Source: Frisingicoccus sp902471845 (GTDB lineage: Bacteria; Bacillota; Clostridia; Lachnospirales; Lachnospiraceae). Taken from it: a stretch of 64,000 nucleotides of DNA. The stretch lies in NCBI RefSeq assembly GCF_047030795.1, contig NZ_JBKYIC010000001.1; one strand, 5' to 3'. Below are positions 8,002 to 15,298 of this stretch, one piece after another. Each line of letters starts with the position of its first letter. Position 1 is the stretch's first letter. The notes beneath the pieces were generated by a model. It had not been told where the DNA came from and searched no databases. It saw only the letters and a program-made list of their open reading frames with translations. The position numbers and the translations under genes were made by a program.

Positions 8002-8046
8002 AAAGGCTTTTCGATGAATAATTTCGAAAAGTCTTTATTTCGTTTT
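8002..8046 (+). terminator. Terminator of tRNA-Thr
   Basis: AAAGGCTTTTCGA (8002-8014) pairs with TCGAAAAGTCTTT (8024-8036), 13 bp with one G-T pair, followed by a short T-rich tail. The next gene starts 30 bp downstream, so some readthrough into it is likely. Confidence 0.75.
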
Positions 8047-8075
8047 GGGCTTTTTGCATCAGGGAGGAATATAAG

Positions 8076-8450
8076 ATGGGTATTTTTAATTTTTTTAAAA
8101 AAGAAAAGACAGATTTGGAACAATATTATGAGGATCGGATGCAAAAGGAAGCTTCTGGGAAAAATGCGGAAACAGGGCCTGTCTCTGGATTTCGTATCAC
8201 AGTAGAAGATACTTTTTCAATTACAGGCCGGGGTACGGTAATTGTCGGTAAGATTGAATCCGGCGCTATTACTGTCGGTGATGAAGTTACGCTGCTCAGA
8301 CTTGACGGAAGCAGCTGTAAAGTAGTTATCACTGGTATTGAACAGTTTAGGAAGATGAAAAACAGTGCCGTGGCTGGTGATAATGTCGGGCTTCTTCTTC
8401 GGGGCCTGACTAAAAATGATATTGGTAAGGGAGACATTCTGTATGATTAA
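8076..8450 (+). CDS. Stand-alone EF-Tu domain-2-like protein
   Basis: A 124-residue protein. Residues 1-38 are a charged leader (starting with a short hydrophobic GIFNFFKKEK). Residues about 39-124 match domain 2 of translational GTPases such as EF-Tu: FSITGRGTVIVGKIESGAI, then TGIEQFRKM, then AGDNVGLLLRGL. There is no GTPase domain and no domain 3, so it cannot hydrolyse GTP. Domain 2 of EF-Tu contacts the aminoacyl end of tRNA and the ribosome. A role in binding tRNA, the ribosome or a translation factor is inference. GGGAGG precedes the ATG, and the next gene (DUF3783) overlaps its end by 8 nt. Confidence 0.8.
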   Translation: MGIFNFFKKEKTDLEQYYEDRMQKEASGKNAETGPVSGFRITVEDTFSITGRGTVIVGKIESGAITVGDEVTLLRLDGSSCKVVITGIEQFRKMKNSAVAGDNVGLLLRGLTKNDIGKGDILYD

Positions 8451-8832
8451 AGCGGGTGGAGAAACGGTTCTCTTATATAATTTAAATAATGAAAAGGGCA
8501 GGAAGATTCGCTTTCTTCTTGTTCGTATGGGAATGCGTATCCGGGTAGTTGAAAAGGAAGATTACGGTAAACCACTCGGTGTGCTGGCCGGAATGAAGGA
8601 TGTGACGCTGGAGGATGAAAATGCGCCGGTGGAAGATTTTGACGATGAAATGATGGTTCTGCACAGATTTACCGATAAGCGTTTGGATGCATTTTTACAG
8701 GGAATGCGTAAAGAGGGGATTGAGCGTGTGGATTTGAAGGCGATTCTGACACCGACAAATTGCCGCTGGAATTCTTGGCAGCTTTTTCAGGAAATTCAGG
8801 AAGAACACAGGACGATGACTGGCGGGAAATAA
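8443..8832 (+). CDS. DUF3783 family protein
   Basis: A 129-residue acidic soluble protein. The C-terminal motif LTPTNCRWNSWQLFQEIQEE matches the DUF3783 signature as I remember it; function unknown. The N-terminal half (VLLYNL..., LLVRMGMRIRVV) has the pattern of a small alpha/beta fold. The ATG at 8443 has AAGGGAG with 9-nt spacing and overlaps the EF-Tu-domain gene by 8 nt, so the two are co-translated. An in-frame upstream start at 8416 lacks an RBS and was not used. Confidence 0.75.
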   Translation: MIKAGGETVLLYNLNNEKGRKIRFLLVRMGMRIRVVEKEDYGKPLGVLAGMKDVTLEDENAPVEDFDDEMMVLHRFTDKRLDAFLQGMRKEGIERVDLKAILTPTNCRWNSWQLFQEIQEEHRTMTGGK

Positions 8833-8915
8833 CGCGGAATATGGGAATAAATGGCAGACAAATGCGACGAAATATGATAAAATCAATTTTTAGGAATTAA
8901 CAGGAGGCAGATGTT

Positions 8916-10583
8916 ATGGAAGAAAAAGAAGTGGTATCTAAAAATTTTATAGAGCAGATTATCGATAAGGATTTGGAGGAAGGTCACACCCATACTGTGG
9001 CAACACGGTTTCCACCGGAGCCAAACGGTTATCTGCATATCGGACATGCGAAATCTATTTTATTAAATTATGGATTGGCTCAGAAATACCATGGACATTT
9101 TAATCTTCGTTTTGATGATACAAACCCGACAAAAGAAAAAACAGAGTTCGTGGAATCCATTATCAGGGATGTCGAGTGGTTAGGCGCAAAATATGACGGT
9201 GAAGTGCGGTTTGCATCCAATTATTTTCAGGAAATGTACGAAGCTGCGATTAAGTTGATTAAAAAAGGCAAAGCTTATGTATGTGATTTGAGTGCGGAGC
9301 AGATTCGTGAGTACCGCGGGACTTTAAAAGAACCTGGAAAGGAAAGTCCATACAGAAACCGTTCCATTGAAGAGAATCTGGCTCTCTTTGAAGGAATGAA
9401 AAATGGAGAATTTCCGGATGGTTCGAAGGTTCTTCGGGCAAAAATCGACATGGCTTCCCCGAACATGAATATGAGAGATCCGGTACTTTATCGTGTGGCA
9501 CGGATGAGCCATCACAATACCGGAGATGCATGGTGCATTTATCCGATGTACGATTTTGCCCATCCGATTGAAGATGCAATTGAGGGTATCAGCCATTCAA
9601 TCTGTACATTGGAATTTGAAGACCATCGTCCATTGTATGATTGGGTGGTGCGGGAACTTGAGTATCCGGAACCACCGAAGCAGATTGAATTTGCAAAGAT
9701 GTATCTGACCAATGTCGTTACCGGAAAGAGATATATTAAACGTCTGGTAGACGAAGGTATTGTAGACGGATGGGACGACCCGCGTCTGGTGACTATCGCT
9801 GCACTGCGCCGCCGGGGCTTTACACCGGAATCTATCCGGAATTTTATGGAGCTGGTCGGCGTATCCAAGGGGAACAGTTCTGTGGATTATGCCATGCTGG
9901 AATACTGTATCCGGGAAGATCTGAAGATGAAACGGCCGCGTGTGATGGCGATTCTCGATCCTGTAAAATTAATTATTGACAATTATCCGGAAGATCAGAT
10001 TGAGTACATGGACGTGATGAATAACCAGGAAAATGAAGAAATGGGTATGCGCCAGGTGCCATTTGGCCGTGAACTTTATATTGAAAGAGAAGACTTTATG
10101 GAGGAACCGCCGAAGAAATATTTCCGCCTCTATCCGGGCAACGAAGTACGTCTGATGAACGCATATTTTGTCAAATGCGTCGATTACAAAAAGGATGAAA
10201 ATGGCAATATTACGGAGATTCATTGTACCTATGATCCGGAGACACGGAGCGGCAGCGGTTTTACCGGTCGTAAAGTAAAGGGAACGATTCACTGGGTAGC
10301 TGCGCCGACAGCGGTGAAGGCTACGGTGCGTCTTTATGAAAATCTGGTGGATGAAGAAAAGGGCGTTTATAATGAGGATGGTTCTTTAAATCTGAATCCG
10401 AATTCCCTGAAAGTTCTGGAAAACTGCTATCTGGAACCATCTCTGGCAGAGGCTAAACCGGGTGAGAGCTTCCAGTTTGTCCGCAACGGCTATTTCTGTG
10501 TGGATGAAAAAGACAGCACTCCGGAAGGATTGGTATTTAACCGGATCGTTTCATTAAAGAGTTCTTACAAACCTGGAAAATAA
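8916..10583 (+). CDS. glnS: Glutaminyl-tRNA synthetase
   Basis: A class I synthetase of 555 residues that charges tRNA-Gln directly. RFPPEPNGYLHIGHAKS near residues 31-47 holds the HIGH motif. LRFDDTNPTKE and the GlnRS/GluRS catalytic insert follow, and VSKGNSS near residue 318 is the KMSKS-type loop. The two C-terminal anticodon-binding beta barrels are present (about 340-555). There is no YqeY extension, which some clostridial GlnRS carry. Many Firmicutes lack GlnRS and use the GatCAB amidotransferase; its presence implies direct Gln-tRNA charging here. AGGAGG precedes the ATG and a terminator follows. Confidence 0.96.
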   Translation: MEEKEVVSKNFIEQIIDKDLEEGHTHTVATRFPPEPNGYLHIGHAKSILLNYGLAQKYHGHFNLRFDDTNPTKEKTEFVESIIRDVEWLGAKYDGEVRFASNYFQEMYEAAIKLIKKGKAYVCDLSAEQIREYRGTLKEPGKESPYRNRSIEENLALFEGMKNGEFPDGSKVLRAKIDMASPNMNMRDPVLYRVARMSHHNTGDAWCIYPMYDFAHPIEDAIEGISHSICTLEFEDHRPLYDWVVRELEYPEPPKQIEFAKMYLTNVVTGKRYIKRLVDEGIVDGWDDPRLVTIAALRRRGFTPESIRNFMELVGVSKGNSSVDYAMLEYCIREDLKMKRPRVMAILDPVKLIIDNYPEDQIEYMDVMNNQENEEMGMRQVPFGRELYIEREDFMEEPPKKYFRLYPGNEVRLMNAYFVKCVDYKKDENGNITEIHCTYDPETRSGSGFTGRKVKGTIHWVAAPTAVKATVRLYENLVDEEKGVYNEDGSLNLNPNSLKVLENCYLEPSLAEAKPGESFQFVRNGYFCVDEKDSTPEGLVFNRIVSLKSSYKPGK

Positions 10584-10597
10584 AATATACAATAGAC

Positions 10598-10634
10598 AAA
10601 AAGGATGCGAAGCGAAAGCCTGGCATCCTTTTTA
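10598..10634 (+). terminator. Terminator of glnS
   Basis: AAAAAGGATGC (10598-10608) pairs with GCATCCTTTTT (10623-10633), an 11-bp stem with a built-in T tail, 15 bp after the glnS stop. Confidence 0.9.
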
Positions 10635-10726
10635 ATAAACAAAATAAAAAAGAGAGATTTCGAGAAAAAAAGAGAGATAATTAAAGATTTACTGGAATAT
10701 ATTAAAAAATACGGACCTTTTACAGG

Positions 10727-10755
10727 TTGCATATTGGAACATAATAAAATATTAT
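10727..10755 (+). promoter_or_regulatory. groESL promoter
   Basis: TTGCAT (10727-10732), 17-bp spacer, TATTAT (10750-10755). The predicted start near 10762 places the CIRCE element at the very start of the transcript, the classic arrangement for HrcA control. Confidence 0.75.
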
Positions 10756-10766
10756 ATATCCAGTGG

Positions 10767-10793
10767 TTAGCACTCGAACTTGATGAGTGCTAA
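10767..10793 (+). promoter_or_regulatory. CIRCE element (HrcA operator)
   Basis: A perfect TTAGCACTC-N9-GAGTGCTAA inverted repeat. It is the binding site for the heat-shock repressor HrcA, which shuts off groESL when GroEL is plentiful. hrcA itself is not in this window. Confidence 0.98.
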
Positions 10794-10828
10794 TAAATTA
10801 AAAATGCATTGTCAGGAGGAATTTAGAT

Positions 10829-11113
10829 ATGAAATTAGTACCATTGGGCGACAGAGTCGTATTAAAACAGCTTGTAGCAGAAGAGACAACAAAATCCGGT
10901 ATTGTTTTAACCGGTCAGGCAAAAGAAAAACCACAGGAAGCAGAAGTAATCGCTGTAGGTCCTGGCGGCGTTGTTGACGGCAAAGAAGTGAAGATGGAAG
11001 TTTCTGTTGGACAGAAGGTTATTTATTCCAAATATGCCGGAACAGAAGTGAAACTTGAAGGTGAAGAATTTATTATTGTAAGACAGTCCGATATTTTAGC
11101 TGTTGTAGAATAA
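10829..11113 (+). CDS. groES: Co-chaperonin GroES
   Basis: A 94-residue lid protein of the GroEL chaperonin. It begins with the family signature MKLVPLGDRVVLKQL, followed by a mobile loop (ETTKSGIVLTGQAKEKPQ) and ends in a typical beta-rich IVRQSDILAVVE. AGGAGG lies upstream, and groEL starts 28 bp after the stop. Control is by the CIRCE element at 10767-10793. Confidence 0.98.
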   Translation: MKLVPLGDRVVLKQLVAEETTKSGIVLTGQAKEKPQEAEVIAVGPGGVVDGKEVKMEVSVGQKVIYSKYAGTEVKLEGEEFIIVRQSDILAVVE

Positions 11114-11141
11114 TTTCATTTTATATTGGAGGTAGACAGAT

Positions 11142-12764
11142 ATGGCAAAAGAAATTAAATATGGCGCAGAGGCAAGAAAAGCTCTGGAGGCCGGTGTAAA
11201 TCAGTTAGCAGATACAGTACGTGTAACATTGGGACCAAAAGGAAGAAACGTTGTTCTGGACAAATCCTTCGGAACACCATTGATCACCAATGATGGTGTG
11301 ACGATTGCAAAAGACATCGAATTAGAAGACGCTTTTGAAAACATGGGCGCTCAGATCGTTAAGGAAGTTGCCACAAAGACAAATGACGTAGCTGGTGATG
11401 GTACAACAACAGCGACTGTCCTTGCACAGGCGATGATCAACGAAGGTATGAAAAACCTGGCAGCCGGCGCAAATCCGATTATTTTAAGAAAAGGTATGCA
11501 GAAAGCAACAGAATGTGCTGTAGAAGCCATCAAAGAAATGAGTTCTACTATTACAGGCAAAAACCAGATTGCTAAAGTTGCCGCAATTTCCGCAGGTGAT
11601 GAGAATGTTGGTGAGATGGTTGCTGAAGCTATGGAAAAAGTATCCACAAACGGCGTTATTACTATCGAAGAATCCAAGACTATGCAGACAGAATTAGATT
11701 TGGTAGAAGGTATGCAGTTTGACCGCGGCTACCTGTCCGCATACATGGCTACAGATATGGATAAGATGGTTGCTGAACTGGATAATCCATACATCCTGAT
11801 TACAGATAAGAAAATCTCCAATATTCAGGAAATCCTTCCGGTTCTGGAACAGATCGTACAGACAGGTTCCAAACTTGTGATTATCGCTGAAGATGTGGAA
11901 GGCGAAGCTCTGGCCACACTCGTTGTAAATAAATTGAAAGGTGTATTCTCTGTTGTTGCTGTGAAAGCTCCTGGCTTTGGTGACAGAAGAAAAGCAATGC
12001 TTCAGGATATTGCTATTCTGACAGGTGGTACCGTTATTTCTGAAGAACTTGGCTATGAATTAAAAGATGCAACGATGGATATGCTTGGACGTGCAAAATC
12101 CGTTAAAGTTGAAAAAGAAAATACCATCATCGTTGACGGTATGGGTGATCAGGAAGCTATCAAATCCAGATGCAGCCAGATTCAGACTCAGGCAAACGAG
12201 ACAACATCCGAATTTGATAAAGAAAAATTACTTGAAAGACTTGCAAAACTTTCCGGCGGCGTAGGCGTTATCAAAGTTGGTGCTGCTACAGAAACCGAAA
12301 TGAAAGAAAAGAAACTTCGTATGGAAGATGCTCTTGCTGCTACCCGTGCAGCTGTTGAAGAAGGTATCATCTGTGGTGGTGGTTCCGCATATATCCATGC
12401 TTCCAAGAAGGTTGCCGAACTGGCAGCAAACCTCAGTGGTGATGAAAAGACAGGTGCTAATGTGGTTCTTAAAGCTCTCGAAGCTCCATTATTCCACATT
12501 GCAGCAAATGCCGGTCTTGAAGGCGCTGTTATCATCAACAAAGTCCGTGAAAGCGAACCAGGCGTTGGCTTCGATGCACTGAAAGAAGAATATGTAAACA
12601 TGATCGATGCTGGTATCATCGACCCGGCAAAAGTAACAAGAAGCGCTCTTCAGAACGCTACAAGCGTTGCTTCCACATTACTCACAACAGAATCTGTTGT
12701 TGCAGAAATCAAATCCGACAATCCGATGCCGGCTATGCCACAGGGTGGCATGGGAATGATGTAA
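11142..12764 (+). CDS. groEL: Chaperonin GroEL
   Basis: The 60-kDa chaperonin (540 residues) that folds proteins in an ATP-driven double ring with GroES. TLGPKGRNVVLDKSFG and GDGTTTATVLAQAM are the nucleotide-binding motifs (the D of DGTTT is the catalytic aspartate). The apical domain is intact and the C-terminus ends in the usual Gly-Met-rich tail. GGAGG precedes the ATG. A strong terminator closes the operon. Confidence 0.99.
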   Translation: MAKEIKYGAEARKALEAGVNQLADTVRVTLGPKGRNVVLDKSFGTPLITNDGVTIAKDIELEDAFENMGAQIVKEVATKTNDVAGDGTTTATVLAQAMINEGMKNLAAGANPIILRKGMQKATECAVEAIKEMSSTITGKNQIAKVAAISAGDENVGEMVAEAMEKVSTNGVITIEESKTMQTELDLVEGMQFDRGYLSAYMATDMDKMVAELDNPYILITDKKISNIQEILPVLEQIVQTGSKLVIIAEDVEGEALATLVVNKLKGVFSVVAVKAPGFGDRRKAMLQDIAILTGGTVISEELGYELKDATMDMLGRAKSVKVEKENTIIVDGMGDQEAIKSRCSQIQTQANETTSEFDKEKLLERLAKLSGGVGVIKVGAATETEMKEKKLRMEDALAATRAAVEEGIICGGGSAYIHASKKVAELAANLSGDEKTGANVVLKALEAPLFHIAANAGLEGAVIINKVRESEPGVGFDALKEEYVNMIDAGIIDPAKVTRSALQNATSVASTLLTTESVVAEIKSDNPMPAMPQGGMGMM

Positions 12765-12809
12765 TTCAAACCAATTGCCCATTTGTGTAAGCATTTAAGA
12801 AATAAAATC

Positions 12810-12860
12810 AGGGAGACACTCCAAAAATCCATGAGGATGGATAGGGGAGTCTCCCTTTTT
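12810..12860 (+). terminator. Terminator of groESL
   Basis: AGGGAGACACTCC pairs with GGGGAGTCTCCCT (one bulged A) around a 20-nt loop, followed by a T run (TTTTTCTCT). Confidence 0.9.
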
Positions 12861-12913
12861 CTCTATTAGTAAAACTTAACAAAGAGTTAAGTAATTATTA
12901 TGATAAACTTATG

Positions 12914-12942
12914 TTGACTTTTGTCGGAAGAGTTGATATACT
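12914..12942 (+). promoter_or_regulatory. guaB promoter
   Basis: TTGACT (12914-12919), 17-bp spacer, TATACT (12937-12942), 41 bp before the guaB start. The leader is too short for a purine riboswitch. Confidence 0.8.
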
Positions 12943-12983
12943 TTAGAAACCTATAAAATAGTAAGAAAGAGAGGATGATAAGA

Positions 12984-14435
12984 ATGGGTAGAATTATCGG
13001 TGAAGGCATTACCTTTGACGACGTGCTTCTTGTTCCGGCGTATTCGGAAGTGATTCCAAATCAGGTAAACATTCAGACACATTTAACAAAGAAGATTGTT
13101 CTGAATGTACCATTAATGAGTGCAGGTATGGATACAGTAACAGAACATCGCATGGCAATTGCCATGGCCAGACAGGGCGGTATCGGTATTATTCATAAAA
13201 ATATGTCTATTGCGGCACAGGCTGAAGAGGTTGATAAGGTAAAACGTTCAGAGAACGGTGTTATTTCCGACCCATTTTCATTATCTTCAGAACATACATT
13301 GGCAGATGCGGATATGTTGATGGCAAAATTCCGTATTTCTGGTGTTCCAATCACAGACAATGGCAAACTGGTCGGCATTATCACAAATCGTGACCTTAAG
13401 TTTGAAACAGATTTTTCCAAAAAAATTTCCGAGTGTATGACTTCCAAAAACCTTATTACGGCGAAGGAAGGTGTTACACTGGAAGAGGCCAAGGCTATTC
13501 TGGCCAAAGCTCGTGTGGAAAAGCTTCCGATCGTGGATGATAATTTCAACTTAAAAGGCTTGATCACCATTAAAGATATCGAAAAACAGATTAAATATCC
13601 GTTGTCTGCAAAGGATTCTCAGGGCCGTCTGCTTTGCGGAGCAGCCTTGGGTGTTACTCAGAATATTCTTGAGCGTGCCGAAGCACTGGTCAATGCGAAA
13701 GTCGATGTGGTTGTTGTTGATTCGGCTCATGGACATTCAGCAAATGTTCTCAATTGTGTACGCATGTTGAAAAATGCTTTCCCGGATTTACAGGTTATTG
13801 CCGGCAACGTGGCAACAGCTGATGCAACACGTGCTCTGATCGAAGCGGGTGTTGATGCGGTTAAAGTTGGTATTGGACCAGGTTCCATCTGTACGACCCG
13901 TGTTGTATCCGGTATCGGCGTACCTCAGATTTCAGCCGTTATGGATTGCTATTCCGTAGCGAAAGAATATGGCATTCCTTTGATTGCTGACGGCGGTATC
14001 AAATACTCTGGTGATGTAACAAAAGCTATCGCAGCCGGAGCAGATGTCTGCATGATGGGAAGTATGTTTGCAGGTTGTGATGAAAGCCCTGGTGATTTTG
14101 AACTTTATCAGGGAAGAAAATATAAAGTATACCGTGGTATGGGTTCCATCGCCGCTATGGAAAACGGCAGTAAAGATCGTTACTTCCAGGCAGATGCCAA
14201 GAAACTGGTTCCGGAAGGTGTTGAAGGTCGTGTGGCTTACAAGGGCCTTGTAGAAGACACTGTATTCCAGCTGATCGGTGGCCTTCGTGCTGGTATGGGT
14301 TACTGCGGCACAAAGAATATTGAAGAACTGAAAACAAATGGTCAGTTCGTTAAAATCAGCGCGGCTTCTCTGAAAGAAAGCCATCCGCATGATATTCAGA
14401 TTACAAAAGAAGCACCAAACTACAGTGTGGACTAA
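12984..14435 (+). CDS. guaB: IMP dehydrogenase
   Basis: GuaB oxidises IMP to XMP with NAD, the committing step of GMP synthesis. The 483 residues comprise a TIM barrel split by a CBS-domain pair (about residues 90-205). GPGSICTTRVV carries the catalytic cysteine, and LIADGGIKYSGD and GMGSIAAME are the phosphate-binding and flap-adjacent motifs. I chose the ATG at 12984 (GAGAGG with 9-nt spacing) over the ATG at 12975, which directly abuts the RBS. A terminator follows. It is monocistronic. Confidence 0.97.
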   Translation: MGRIIGEGITFDDVLLVPAYSEVIPNQVNIQTHLTKKIVLNVPLMSAGMDTVTEHRMAIAMARQGGIGIIHKNMSIAAQAEEVDKVKRSENGVISDPFSLSSEHTLADADMLMAKFRISGVPITDNGKLVGIITNRDLKFETDFSKKISECMTSKNLITAKEGVTLEEAKAILAKARVEKLPIVDDNFNLKGLITIKDIEKQIKYPLSAKDSQGRLLCGAALGVTQNILERAEALVNAKVDVVVVDSAHGHSANVLNCVRMLKNAFPDLQVIAGNVATADATRALIEAGVDAVKVGIGPGSICTTRVVSGIGVPQISAVMDCYSVAKEYGIPLIADGGIKYSGDVTKAIAAGADVCMMGSMFAGCDESPGDFELYQGRKYKVYRGMGSIAAMENGSKDRYFQADAKKLVPEGVEGRVAYKGLVEDTVFQLIGGLRAGMGYCGTKNIEELKTNGQFVKISAASLKESHPHDIQITKEAPNYSVD

Positions 14436-14476
14436 TCTGTTTTTGTGCATAGAATAAATTAAAGAAATTTGTTTTG

Positions 14477-14507
14477 GGTGTTGTCAATTGGCAACACCTT
14501 CTTTTTA
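14477..14507 (+). terminator. Terminator of guaB
   Basis: GGTGTTG (14477-14483) pairs with CAACACC (14492-14498) across a short loop, followed by TTCTTTTT. Confidence 0.88.
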
Positions 14508-14537
14508 TGGTAAGATATTTTTGTCGAAAGAGGGAGG

Positions 14538-15239
14538 GTGGCTGTCATTAAGAAAAAAAAGAAAATAAGAAAAGTTAAGCGTGTAGATGAAGAAAAAGTA
14601 CGTTTGTTTGCGATACTCGGCTGTTTGCTTATCGTTGTGATTACCCTGTGCGGGTTTATTTTCAGAGCCTGTACCCGGGATGACAGAATCAGTCCATATT
14701 GTCAGCCGGATCCGGAGTATGACGATGGACGGCCGTACATAGATGTCCAGCTTTTAACACCGAATGAATATTCGAGGCCATGCATACCATCCGATGGTGT
14801 TCGTGGAATCGTGATTCATTATGTTGGAAATCCGGGCAGCAGCGCTCAATCCAACAGGGATTATTTTGAAGGATTAAAGGATAGCGGGGAGGCCTATGCC
14901 AGCAGTAATTTTGTCGTTGGCCTGGAAGGCGAGATTATCCAGTGTATACCAACCAACGAAATTGCCTACTGTTCAAATGAACGGAATTCCGATACAGTTT
15001 CTATTGAAGTCTGTCATGAGACAGCAGACGGTAAATTCAACGCTTCTACATATAGCTCTCTGGTGAATCTGACGGGCTGGCTCTGCATGTATTTGGATGT
15101 TTCACCAAAGGATGTGATCCGCCATTACGATGTGACAGGGAAAATATGCCCTAAATATTATGTCGAGCATGAAGATGCCTGGGATACTTTTATTGATGAT
15201 GTGAAGGTGTGGATTCGGACTGAGAAAAGCCGTCAGTAA
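14538..15239 (+). CDS. Membrane-anchored N-acetylmuramoyl-L-alanine amidase (Amidase_2)
   Basis: A 233-residue cell-wall hydrolase. A very basic N-terminus is followed by one membrane helix (about residues 25-45), so the catalytic domain is outside the cell. Residues about 80-225 are the type-2 amidase/PGRP fold, with zinc ligands expected from IVIHYVG (His), RHYDVTGKICP (His) and the cysteine of that motif. It would cleave the MurNAc-L-Ala bond of peptidoglycan. The start is uncertain: the GTG at 14538 lies 4 nt after AAGAGG but overlaps a longer AGGGAGG run, and no ATG is available. It stands alone between guaB and an M16 peptidase gene. Confidence 0.87.
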   Translation: MAVIKKKKKIRKVKRVDEEKVRLFAILGCLLIVVITLCGFIFRACTRDDRISPYCQPDPEYDDGRPYIDVQLLTPNEYSRPCIPSDGVRGIVIHYVGNPGSSAQSNRDYFEGLKDSGEAYASSNFVVGLEGEIIQCIPTNEIAYCSNERNSDTVSIEVCHETADGKFNASTYSSLVNLTGWLCMYLDVSPKDVIRHYDVTGKICPKYYVEHEDAWDTFIDDVKVWIRTEKSRQ

Positions 15240-15244
15240 TCCGG

Positions 15245-15273
15245 TTGTATAAATCCTGGGAATATGGTACAGT
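15245..15273 (+). promoter_or_regulatory. Promoter of the M16C peptidase-era-recO unit
   Basis: TTGTAT (15245-15250), 17-bp spacer, TACAGT (15268-15273), followed by GGAGGT 6 nt before the ATG at 15299. The boxes are moderate matches. Confidence 0.5.
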
Positions 15274-15298
15274 TTATATAATAAATGGAGGTTGATGT

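Noticed and set aside
10605..10793. Apparent 62-codon ORF between glnS and groES
   Set aside because: Its start lies inside the glnS terminator stem, it has no RBS and it runs into the CIRCE element; it is not a gene.
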